From assembly GCA_964355115.1 (NCBI GenBank), contig CAYHCQ010000048.1, positions 1 to 22,802 of the forward strand: a DNA stretch of 22,802 nt, in the 5' to 3' direction. Position 1 is the first letter of the stretch. Each line of letters opens with the position of its first letter. Origin of the DNA: JANXZO01 sp964355115 (lineage in GTDB: Bacteria > Bacteroidota > Bacteroidia > Bacteroidales > FEN-979). A model generated the notes under the pieces. That model saw nothing but the letters and a program-made list of their open reading frames with translations. It was not told the origin of the DNA and searched no databases. The position numbers were made by a program, and so were the translations under genes. Below are positions 1-6,020 of the stretch, piece after piece.

Positions 1-1136
1 ATAGCCTGTTTGAAGGGGATTTATCTCCACAGGCATTATGCGATAATCTCTCGATCATGTTTACCGTTCCTGTGAAGGCAGGCAGAACACTCCTGTTTTT
101 TGATGAAATTCAGGCTTGTATACCGGCTATTTCATCATTACGCTTTTTTTATGAGAAACTCCCCGGATTACATGTAATTGCCGCAGGGTCACTGCTGGAG
201 TTTGTTTTTGGCGACCTGCCTTCATTTGGTGTTGGAAGGATCCGTTCTATGTTTGTATATCCATTTTCATTTAATGAATTTCTTGCTGCCTGTGGAGAAA
301 ACCTCCTGTTAAAAGCTAAAATGGAAGCATCAGGTGAATTCCCATTGCAGGATGCCATCCATCAAAAACTCCTCTCCTATCTTAAAAAATTTCTGATTCT
401 TGGCGGGATGCCCGAAGTGGTTGCTGATTATACCCAGGGATATGACCTTACAGAATGCCAGCGGATATTGGATGATCTGATTATTTCATTAAAGACCGAT
501 TTTTCCAAATACCGGAAACGGGTACCGATGCTAAGGATATCAGAGGTTTTTGAATCAGTTGTGCAACAGATTGGAAATAAATTTAAATATAAAGGGGTCG
601 TCACGGAGGCAAATCATAAGCAGATTAAGGAGGCTCTTGATTTACTGATCATGTCAGGACTCGTCATTCCTGTTACCCACACGTCGGCAAACGGAATACC
701 ACTGGGAGCAGAATCTGATTCAAAAAAGCGAAAAATGCTCATTTTTGACACAGGCATTTTTCAGCGGTTATCAGGTTTGAATATTCAGGAAGTACTGTTT
801 GAAGAGGGTTTTGATCCAATAAACAAGGGCAACATAGCTGAATTATTTGTAGGTCTTGAGTTGCTGAAGGCATCATCATGTTATCATCATCAGGATCTTT
901 TTTACTGGCATAGGGAATCACTTAACAGCAATGCTGAAGTGGATTATGTGATCCAGAAAGACCGGGATATCATTCCGGTTGAAGTCAAATCGGGTAGCAA
1001 AGGATCAATGCAAAGTCTTTATCTTTTTCTGAAGGAAAAAAGAAGAGATCATGGTATTCGTTTTTCACTGGAGAATTATTCATCTTATGGTCAAATAAGA
1101 TCATATCCAATATATTCTGTCAATGAGATTGTTTGA
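1..1136 (+). CDS. AAA ATPase with DUF4143 C-terminal domain (5' partial)
   Basis: The frame is open from the left edge (codons begin at base 3), so the true start and the Walker A P-loop lie outside the window; the ATG at 57 is internal. A Walker B strand, LLFFDEIQ, is near the visible N-terminus and is followed by a sensor-like segment (VIAAGSLLEFVF). The C-terminal half looks like DUF4143: a winged-helix-like stretch around GNKFKYKG, then a nuclease-like core ending AEVDYVIQK...IIPVEVKSG, which resembles a PD-(D/E)XK E/D-x-K arrangement. Proteins of this type are common, often multicopy, in Bacteroidota and other anaerobes. Their physiological role is not established. The gene converges on the sulfatase at 1185. 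The family call is firm; the function is unknown. Confidence 0.85.
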   Translation, partial: SLFEGDLSPQALCDNLSIMFTVPVKAGRTLLFFDEIQACIPAISSLRFFYEKLPGLHVIAAGSLLEFVFGDLPSFGVGRIRSMFVYPFSFNEFLAACGENLLLKAKMEASGEFPLQDAIHQKLLSYLKKFLILGGMPEVVADYTQGYDLTECQRILDDLIISLKTDFSKYRKRVPMLRISEVFESVVQQIGNKFKYKGVVTEANHKQIKEALDLLIMSGLVIPVTHTSANGIPLGAESDSKKRKMLIFDTGIFQRLSGLNIQEVLFEEGFDPINKGNIAELFVGLELLKASSCYHHQDLFYWHRESLNSNAEVDYVIQKDRDIIPVEVKSGSKGSMQSLYLFLKEKRRDHGIRFSLENYSSYGQIRSYPIYSVNEIV

Positions 1137-1144
1137 CTGCCAAA

Positions 1145-1182
1145 TAGCATGCCAGCGTAACCTGGCTGGCGACCGCTGACAT
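1145..1182 (+). terminator. Possible weak hairpin terminator between convergent genes
   Basis: In the 48-bp gap between the ATPase stop and the sulfatase stop, GCCAGC (1151-1156) pairs with GCTGGC (1165-1170) across an 8-base loop. A T-rich ATTTTTATT follows about ten bases later. The T tract is too distant for a textbook intrinsic terminator, so this is only a candidate. Confidence 0.25.
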
Positions 1183-1184
1183 TT

Positions 1185-2702
1185 TTATTCCTTTGCCCAG
1201 GCTCTCGCGGCTTCAGTTTCCAGATCACTGTATTTCTCTTTTCCTGTGCTTATCTTCACGAAGGCAATATTACCGCCCTTAAATTCGCCCGGCGATTTGT
1301 ATAGTTTACTTACCGGGTCTCCGCTATCAAAGCCAACACATAAACCATCACCAACCAGGGTGAATTTACCTACCTGTGCTTTCATCGGGCCTTTTGCAAC
1401 GGCTTTGTCGTTAATATAAAGTTGCATTGTGCCCATAGATTCCTTGTACTCTCCGGCCTTTTCTTTGGTAAATTCCATCCCAAAAGTATATTTACCGGGT
1501 TTAAGCGCAGCAGATACCAATTGTTGTTCAGTAATCCCGAGGAAATTATAGACATAATACAGTTTGTGATCTTTAATGAATAAACTATGACCCCCAAATC
1601 GGGAACCATGGGCAAAAATAACTCCGGAGGCGGTGGCATCTGTAATTTCAACGTTGGCTACAATCTTAAACGACTTGCCTCTTACATTTACACACACGGC
1701 TTCAGGAACGGCACTTGTATGCGGATAATACGTGTAGGCATCCTTTAGTGCTTCTTCTGTCGGTCGCTCTATATTGACCAATTGGATTGTGGTGCGGTCA
1801 TCCAGCGGTAGTGCCTGATTTTTAGTTGCTTCCTCCAACCACAATTTCTTTAATGCTTCTAATTTTTCAGGATTTTCTTTGGCAAGATCCTTTGATTCAG
1901 AACGATCAACATCCACATTGTATAGTTCCCATTTATCCTCGTCAAATTTTCCCTTATCGGTAAGCGGCGCATGCACAGCCACTGCTTTCCATCCATCCTG
2001 CCAGATGGCACGGGTACCCAGCATGCAGTAATACTGCACATGTTTTTGGGTGGGATCATTTGGTTTTGCATCAAATGAATATTTCATTGAAACGCCTGAT
2101 AAAGGGATCTGCTCCACGCCTTTGTAAACCTTTGGCATTTCCAGTCCGCAAATTTCGAGAATGGTCGGAACGATATCCACGGCATGATGGTATTGGTTGC
2201 GGACTTCACCACGGGCTTTGATGCCCTTGGGCCATGAAATGATCAATGGATCTGCCGTACCGCCAGCATAGTTTGAATAACGTTTGAACATCTTGAAGGG
2301 AGTGGAAAAAGCTGCGGCCCATCCGGTCGGATAGTGTTCATAGGTATTTGGTCCGCCCAGCTCATCAATCAGCTTCATATTCTCGGCCAAATCATCCGGG
2401 TAGCCATTAAAGAACTTATTTTCATTGACCGAACCGTTGGGGGTACCTTCTCCGGAGGCCCCGTTATCGGCAGCATACATGATGATCGTGTTTTCATACT
2501 GACCGGTTGCTTTTAAATGATCAATGATCCTGCCAATCTGTGCATCGGTATATTCAGAGAACCCTGCATAAACTTCACATAAACGGGAGAATAATTTCTT
2601 TTCATCTGCATTTAAGCTCTCCCACGGGCGCACATAATCGGCGGGATTGGCCTGGTCTGCCGGCATCGGGTTAAATTCGGTGAGTTTGGTCCCTTCAGGC
2701 AA
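1185..2702 (-). CDS. Sulfatase, C-terminal part (after frameshift)
   Basis: This 505-residue frame begins in sulfatase sequence with no natural start; the TTG at 2702 is only the first permissible codon. It continues the paralogue's order: NADEKKLFSR, a VYAGF segment, then YAADNGASGEG containing the DNG metal and sulfate-binding element. Next come the FKMFKRYSNYAGGTADPLI region and a C-terminal beta-sandwich-like domain (about the last 170 residues) rich in phrases such as ASGVIFAHGSRFGG, which parallel NGVIVCQGGRFGG in the second sulfatase. It overlaps the N-terminal frame by 91 bases. It is best read as the remainder of the same gene rather than a separate protein. Confidence 0.6.
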   Translation of the reverse strand: MPEGTKLTEFNPMPADQANPADYVRPWESLNADEKKLFSRLCEVYAGFSEYTDAQIGRIIDHLKATGQYENTIIMYAADNGASGEGTPNGSVNENKFFNGYPDDLAENMKLIDELGGPNTYEHYPTGWAAAFSTPFKMFKRYSNYAGGTADPLIISWPKGIKARGEVRNQYHHAVDIVPTILEICGLEMPKVYKGVEQIPLSGVSMKYSFDAKPNDPTQKHVQYYCMLGTRAIWQDGWKAVAVHAPLTDKGKFDEDKWELYNVDVDRSESKDLAKENPEKLEALKKLWLEEATKNQALPLDDRTTIQLVNIERPTEEALKDAYTYYPHTSAVPEAVCVNVRGKSFKIVANVEITDATASGVIFAHGSRFGGHSLFIKDHKLYYVYNFLGITEQQLVSAALKPGKYTFGMEFTKEKAGEYKESMGTMQLYINDKAVAKGPMKAQVGKFTLVGDGLCVGFDSGDPVSKLYKSPGEFKGGNIAFVKISTGKEKYSDLETEAARAWAKE

Positions 2703-3607
2703 AATTCCTTTTTAATCATGCGTGGCAATACCCATTTGCGGTAGGCATCGTACCCGTCATCAAATTTTCCTTTGTATTTGGCAATGTAATCTTTGGGCGC
2801 CTGGTGCGGAGCATGGTTTGCTCCCGGGCAGTACCACATGAACCAGGGCTTGGAAGGATTTGCTGATTGCTGATCACCAATCATCTTGATGGCCTGATCG
2901 GCAAGGTCTTTTGACAGATGATAACCTTCTTCAGGACCATAAGGCTGCTCAATGGCATGATTGTCTTCGGTGAGGTCGGGATAGAACTGGTTGGTTTCAC
3001 CCCCGATAAAACCATAAAAGCGGTCGTATCCCTGCTGAAGCGGCCACTGGCTTTTATTAGCGCCTGCCGACAGGTCAGTTTCCGGAACATTGTGGTTCTT
3101 CCCAAGCCAGAATGTACTCCAACCATTATCGTTTAAAATCTGCGCCATGGTAGCAGTCTGCGCCGGCAACTGGCAAATGTATCCCGGAAATCCGTTGGAT
3201 CCTTCGGTAATAACACCCATTCCATTCAGGTTATGGTTGCGGCCTGTGTTGATACATGAACGGGTAGGTGAACAAAGGGCAACGGTATGCCACTGCGTGT
3301 AGGTCAACCCGTCAGCCGCCAGTTTATCCAGGGCAGGCATGCTGATTCTTCCGCCGTAAGGTGACCATGCACCCAATCCGGTATCATCATAGAGGATGAA
3401 GAGAATGTTTGGTGCTCCTTCTGGCGCTTTTTTACGCTCGTAGGGTGCCCAGTCAGCTTTTGAATCACGGACATCGAGGTTGACAACGCCCTTGAATTCT
3501 TTGGTTGTTCCTGGTGCGGTGTTTTCTCCGGGGGTCGATTGCTTACACCCGGAAATCAAGGCAACCGCAAATATCAGTAATATGAGGTTTACAAATTTGT
3601 TTTTCAT
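2612..3607 (-). CDS. Sulfatase, N-terminal part (before frameshift)
   Basis: This is the 331-residue frame as it stands. It begins at the ATG at 3607, chosen over the longer open frame to 3691 because it gives a standard lipoprotein signal (MKNKF then a hydrophobic core then ISGC). It carries the DDTG metal ligands, CSPTR with the cysteine converted to formylglycine in this class, and the GFIGGETNQ and GANHAPHQ segments shared with the paralogue. From about residue 300 the frame leaves the sulfatase sequence and ends in about 30 unrelated residues (FCLKGPN...), the out-of-frame tail. On its own it lacks the second half of the metal site and is unlikely to be active. Confidence 0.6.
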   Translation of the reverse strand: MKNKFVNLILLIFAVALISGCKQSTPGENTAPGTTKEFKGVVNLDVRDSKADWAPYERKKAPEGAPNILFILYDDTGLGAWSPYGGRISMPALDKLAADGLTYTQWHTVALCSPTRSCINTGRNHNLNGMGVITEGSNGFPGYICQLPAQTATMAQILNDNGWSTFWLGKNHNVPETDLSAGANKSQWPLQQGYDRFYGFIGGETNQFYPDLTEDNHAIEQPYGPEEGYHLSKDLADQAIKMIGDQQSANPSKPWFMWYCPGANHAPHQAPKDYIAKYKGKFDDGYDAYRKWVLPRMIKKEFCLKGPNSPNLTRCRQTRPIPPIMCARGRA

Positions 3608-3672
3608 AGTATTCAGTTTACGTATTTTCGAATGTTCATTATTTACTTCTCTTCGGCAAAATCTACTGTAAA

Positions 3673-3680
3673 CAAAGATA
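3673..3680 (-). promoter_or_regulatory. Bacteroidota-type -7 box for the sulfatase
   Basis: On the minus strand this reads TATCTTTG, a full match to the TAnnTTTG -7 consensus of Bacteroidota primary promoters, about 65 bases before the sulfatase ATG. No clear TTTG -33 box is seen at the usual spacing. The 143-bp divergent gap also serves the cytochrome b gene. On the plus strand, TACTTTTA at 3721-3728 is a 7-of-8 match just before that gene's start. Confidence 0.35.
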
Positions 3681-3750
3681 AACATAAACATTCAACATCC
3701 AGCCTTTCGCTATTTTTCTTTACTTTTATCCCCAGTCTAAACCCCGAAGC

Positions 3751-5010
3751 TTGCGTACCCTCCTCCTCCACCTTCACCCTGCAAAAGTAAGTGATCCGGC
3801 ACTCCGGTTCAACCGCACCTTTGGATTGGGCGGAATGGCCGCCCTGCTCATCGTCATTCAGATTATCACCGGAATATTGCTCAGGTTTTATTATGTACCC
3901 TCGCCTGCCGGGGCTTACGATTCCGTCGTGTTTCTTAAAAACCAGGTGCTCTTCGGCCCGTTCATCCGCAACATTCACTACTGGAGCGGGGTGTTCATGC
4001 TGCTGATCGCCTTTCTCCATTTTCTTCGGGTCTTTTTTACCGGCGCTTACAGGGATAAACGCAAGGTGAACTGGCTCTTTGGTCTCGGGTTGCTGCTGCT
4101 CGTGGTCCTCCTGAATTTTACCGGCTACCTTCTGCCATGGGACCAGCTCGCCTACTGGGCCGTCACGGTAAGCACCAATATCATCGGCTACCTGCCCCTG
4201 GCCGGTGATGCCCTCAGGGATTTGATCGTCGGCGGCAAAGAACTCAATGCAGGCACACTACAGAACTTCTTTACCTTTCACACTGCTGTTTTCCCATTTC
4301 TGCTGATCGCCCTGGTACTCTACCATTTCTGGCGGGTACGCAAGTCGGGTGGGGTAATGGTTCCCGAAACCGGCGAAAAGCCTGAAATGGTCCCGGTCAT
4401 GCCCAACCTGGTTTACCGTGAATTCATTGTCGCCCTTGCTTTGATAGCCATCGTGTTTGCTTTTTCGGCTCTGTTCAACGCCCCGCTGCTTGAAAAAGCA
4501 AACCCTGCCTACAGCATGAATCCCACCAAAGCGCCCTGGTACTTCGCCGGCGTACAGGAGCTGCTCATGCACTTTCACCCTCTATTTGCAGCGTTTGTCA
4601 TCCCCCTGGCCGTGATCATCTTCCTGGCCTGGATTCCTTTCCTTAAATACCGGGAGGAATCCAACGGTCACTGGTTCATCTCGCACAAGGGCATACAATC
4701 GGCAAAGGTCACGGCCATCTTTGCAGTTTTGGTAACCGTCTCCGGCATTTTGTTTAATGCTTATATCCTGAACTTTGAAATCGCCCTTCCCGGGGTTCCT
4801 GCGCTGATCAGCAACGGCATCGTTCCGCTGACTATTCTGCTCGCCCTGATGGGGGGATATTACAGACTTTATTTAAAATGGCTGTCACTTACGAAGGCAG
4901 AACTGGTGCAGGTTGTATTTGTGTTCATCTTGGCGGCATTTATTGTACTGACAATTACGGGTATATTTTTCAGGGGAAAGGATATGGAACTGACAATTCA
5001 AATATTCTAA
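3751..5010 (+). CDS. Cytochrome b of a bc/b6f-type quinol oxidoreductase
   Basis: This is the membrane cytochrome b of a Rieske/cyt b complex: quinol is oxidised and electrons pass to Rieske and on to a c-type cytochrome. The N-terminal four-helix bundle carries His76 and His90 on one helix and His177 and His192 on another. The 14/15-residue spacing is b6-like rather than mitochondrial bc1-like. The C-terminal part resembles subunit IV and has NPTKAPWYF (261-264 APWY) at the position of the Qo PEWY motif. There is no cysteine, so no covalent heme c_i as in b6. The start is the TTG at 3751: no ATG or GTG lies between it and the upstream in-frame stop at 3685. The last four residues (IQIF) and the stop come from the inserted AT-rich segment, so the native C-terminus has been altered. 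Downstream partners are Rieske and an octaheme cytochrome. Confidence 0.9.
   Translation: MRTLLLHLHPAKVSDPALRFNRTFGLGGMAALLIVIQIITGILLRFYYVPSPAGAYDSVVFLKNQVLFGPFIRNIHYWSGVFMLLIAFLHFLRVFFTGAYRDKRKVNWLFGLGLLLLVVLLNFTGYLLPWDQLAYWAVTVSTNIIGYLPLAGDALRDLIVGGKELNAGTLQNFFTFHTAVFPFLLIALVLYHFWRVRKSGGVMVPETGEKPEMVPVMPNLVYREFIVALALIAIVFAFSALFNAPLLEKANPAYSMNPTKAPWYFAGVQELLMHFHPLFAAFVIPLAVIIFLAWIPFLKYREESNGHWFISHKGIQSAKVTAIFAVLVTVSGILFNAYILNFEIALPGVPALISNGIVPLTILLALMGGYYRLYLKWLSLTKAELVQVVFVFILAAFIVLTITGIFFRGKDMELTIQIF
4990..4994 (+). repeat. CTGAC direct repeat, left copy flanking the toxin-antitoxin insert
   Basis: CTGAC occurs here within the last codons of cytochrome b and again at 5517-5521 just before the Rieske leader. 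Joining the sequence across the two copies gives a clean Rieske N-terminus. This suggests a 5-bp target-site duplication or short-homology insertion, though a five-base match alone could be chance. Confidence 0.45.
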
Positions 5011-5027
5011 TTGTATTATCTTTACAA
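5011..5027 (+). promoter_or_regulatory. Candidate promoter/operator of the toxin-antitoxin module
   Basis: TATCTTTA (5017-5024) matches 7 of 8 positions of the Bacteroidota -7 box and lies 15 bases before the antitoxin ATG. It is enclosed by an inverted repeat, TTGTA (5011-5015) and TACAA (5023-5027). A palindrome over the core promoter is typical of autoregulated toxin-antitoxin operons, where the antitoxin or the complex represses. The arms are short, so this is a candidate only. Confidence 0.3.
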
Positions 5028-5039
5028 AAACAAATTAAT

Positions 5040-5222
5040 ATGCTTACGAAAGAAAAAGTAAATAAAACGATTAACAGGCTCCCCGATTCTTTTACTATCG
5101 ACGAATTGATTGATCAGTTGATATTTATAGAGAAAGTCGAGGAAGGATATCTGCAATCTGAAGCCGGAAAGGTTGTTTCAAATGATGACGTTAAATTAAT
5201 GATTGAAAAATGGTCAAGATAG
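5040..5222 (+). CDS. Antitoxin, RelB-like / putative addiction-module component family
   Basis: This 60-residue acidic, helical protein (LPDSFTIDELIDQLIFIEKV, ending IEKWSR) has the size and pattern of the small antitoxins that precede ParE/RelE toxins in Bacteroidota. It would bind and neutralise the downstream toxin and probably repress its own promoter. The ATG at 5040 is chosen; the frame stays open upstream into cytochrome b, but that part is the cytochrome gene read in another frame. Its stop overlaps the toxin start by 13 bases, indicating translational coupling. Base composition is clearly AT-rich compared with the GC-richer cytochrome and Rieske genes on either side, consistent with acquisition. 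Confidence 0.75.
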   Translation: MLTKEKVNKTINRLPDSFTIDELIDQLIFIEKVEEGYLQSEAGKVVSNDDVKLMIEKWSR

Positions 5223-5509
5223 TTTGGACTGAAAGTTCAACCTTGGATTTAAAGGAGATATTTGATTACATAGCTCATGATTCCGACAGGTACGCTTCTA
5301 TAACCACTCATAAGATTTATCAGAGAGCGCAGGAGATAATTGATAATCCATTTATTGGAAGAATTGTGCCAGAATTCAATGAGAAATTTATTCGGGAACT
5401 AATTGAGGGTAACTACAGGGTAATTTATAGAATCAAAAATGAAATACAAGTTGATGTTTTGAGAATATTTCATTCAGCAAGATTATTGAATAAAACTTCC
5501 ATTAAATAA
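5210..5509 (+). CDS. ParE/RelE-superfamily toxin
   Basis: This 99-residue protein has the ParE/RelE fold signature: a start strand VKIVWTESSTLDLKEIFDYIA, a central helix with QRAQEIIDNP, then the conserved run FIGRIVPEF...IRELIEGNYRVIYRI and a final strand VDVLRIFHSARLL. Members inhibit DNA gyrase (ParE) or cleave mRNA on the ribosome (RelE). The RELIEGNYRVIYRI and HSAR pattern favours the ParE side, but the target cannot be assigned from sequence. It is translated from an ATG inside the antitoxin's last codons. The pair sits inside a respiratory operon, between cytochrome b and Rieske, and is AT-rich relative to both. It appears intact. Confidence 0.85.
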   Translation: MVKIVWTESSTLDLKEIFDYIAHDSDRYASITTHKIYQRAQEIIDNPFIGRIVPEFNEKFIRELIEGNYRVIYRIKNEIQVDVLRIFHSARLLNKTSIK

Positions 5510-5516
5510 GACTATC

Positions 5517-5521
5517 CTGAC
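5517..5521 (+). repeat. CTGAC direct repeat, right copy flanking the toxin-antitoxin insert
   Basis: This is the second copy of the CTGAC found at 4990-4994. It falls in the Rieske reading frame immediately before GAA GTC ACC ATA AAG. It also contributes the only near-cognate start, CTG at 5517, now left upstream of the twin-arginine motif. Confidence 0.45.
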
Positions 5522-6020
5522 TGAAGTCACCATAAAGCGCATTTCCCGGCGCGACTTTTTTGTCATGGCCTGGAAAGGGCTAGGCATCCTTGCTCTGCTT
5601 GAAGCAGCCGGCATGATTACGGCCTACTTCTTCTCCGGTAAAAACCGGCAGACTGTAGCTCCGAAGCAACTGCTGGAGGCCGGCCCGGTGAACTCATTTG
5701 CCCCTGGCACGGTGAGCGCCTTCATGGGCGGAAGATTTTACCTTGCACGACAGCAGGATGGCGGGTTTATCGCACTTTCTCTGCGCTGTACCCATCTGGG
5801 TTGCTCGGTTTCCTGGGAAGAGAACCGAAACCGGTTCATCTGTCCATGTCACTCTTCGGCTTTCGACATCGGTGGCGAGGTGCTGAATCCCCCTGCCGCA
5901 AGGGCGCTTGATTACTACCCGGTGCTGATCGAAAACGACCTGGTGAAGGTCGATATCGGAACCCTTAAAGAGCGGAAAACATCCCGGAACGAACAACTCA
6001 CCTACGCACCCAAGCCATGA
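5517..6020 (+). CDS. Rieske [2Fe-2S] protein with twin-arginine leader
   Basis: This is the iron-sulfur subunit that accepts an electron from quinol at cytochrome b and passes it to a c-type cytochrome. The cluster motifs are CTHLGC and CPCHSS, with the two disulfide cysteines present. An N-terminal membrane anchor (GLGILALLEAAGMITAYFF) precedes a hinge. The first ATG is at 5565, but the frame just upstream encodes IKRISRRDFFV, a convincing Tat signal (SRRDFF) that should belong to the protein. No ATG, GTG or TTG lies between that motif and the in-frame stop at 5487, so the full leader needs the CTG at 5517. The ATG form (151 residues) would keep the anchor but lose the twin arginines. The natural start seems to have been separated by the inserted toxin-antitoxin module. 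The stop overlaps the next gene as ATGA. Confidence 0.85.
   Translation: MTEVTIKRISRRDFFVMAWKGLGILALLEAAGMITAYFFSGKNRQTVAPKQLLEAGPVNSFAPGTVSAFMGGRFYLARQQDGGFIALSLRCTHLGCSVSWEENRNRFICPCHSSAFDIGGEVLNPPAARALDYYPVLIENDLVKVDIGTLKERKTSRNEQLTYAPKP

Larger units (their letters stand above)
1185..3607 (-). pseudogene. Type I sulfatase lipoprotein, broken by a -1 base frameshift
   Basis: Two minus-strand frames together encode one arylsulfatase-like protein. The N-terminal frame starts at the ATG at 3607 and carries a lipobox (ISGC, Cys21), the metal-site DD at 74-75 and the formylglycine motif CSPTR (Cys112). The C-terminal frame carries the second metal-site DNG and a C-terminal beta-rich domain. 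The frames cross at an A5 run (T5 on the plus strand, 2709-2713). Adding one A gives MIKKGILPEGTK, which aligns with KLGIVPPGTK in the intact paralogue at 16180-18540 and yields an 807-residue ORF. The cause may be a real mutation, an assembly or sequencing deletion, or, less likely, ribosomal -1 slippage. An intact protein would be an outer-membrane or periplasmic lipoprotein that hydrolyses a sulfate ester; the substrate is unknown. Confidence 0.85.

Noticed and set aside
2700..2720. Programmed -1 ribosomal frameshift in the sulfatase
   Set aside because: AAA AAG is slippery, but the preceding base is T, so the heptamer is incomplete; sulfatases are not known to use this. Kept only as a minor alternative to mutation or sequence error.
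3643..4020. Minus-strand 125-residue frame over the cytochrome b start
   Set aside because: Antisense shadow of a well-supported membrane protein gene; no motif, and it overlaps the divergent promoter region.
4878..5040. Longer antitoxin frame starting inside cytochrome b
   Set aside because: The extra 54 residues are the cytochrome b gene read in another frame; the ATG at 5040 gives a normal-sized antitoxin with its own promoter-like box.
4995..5516. Insertion sequence or transposon with terminal inverted repeats carrying the toxin-antitoxin pair
   Set aside because: No transposase frame and no matching inverted ends were found next to the CTGAC repeats.
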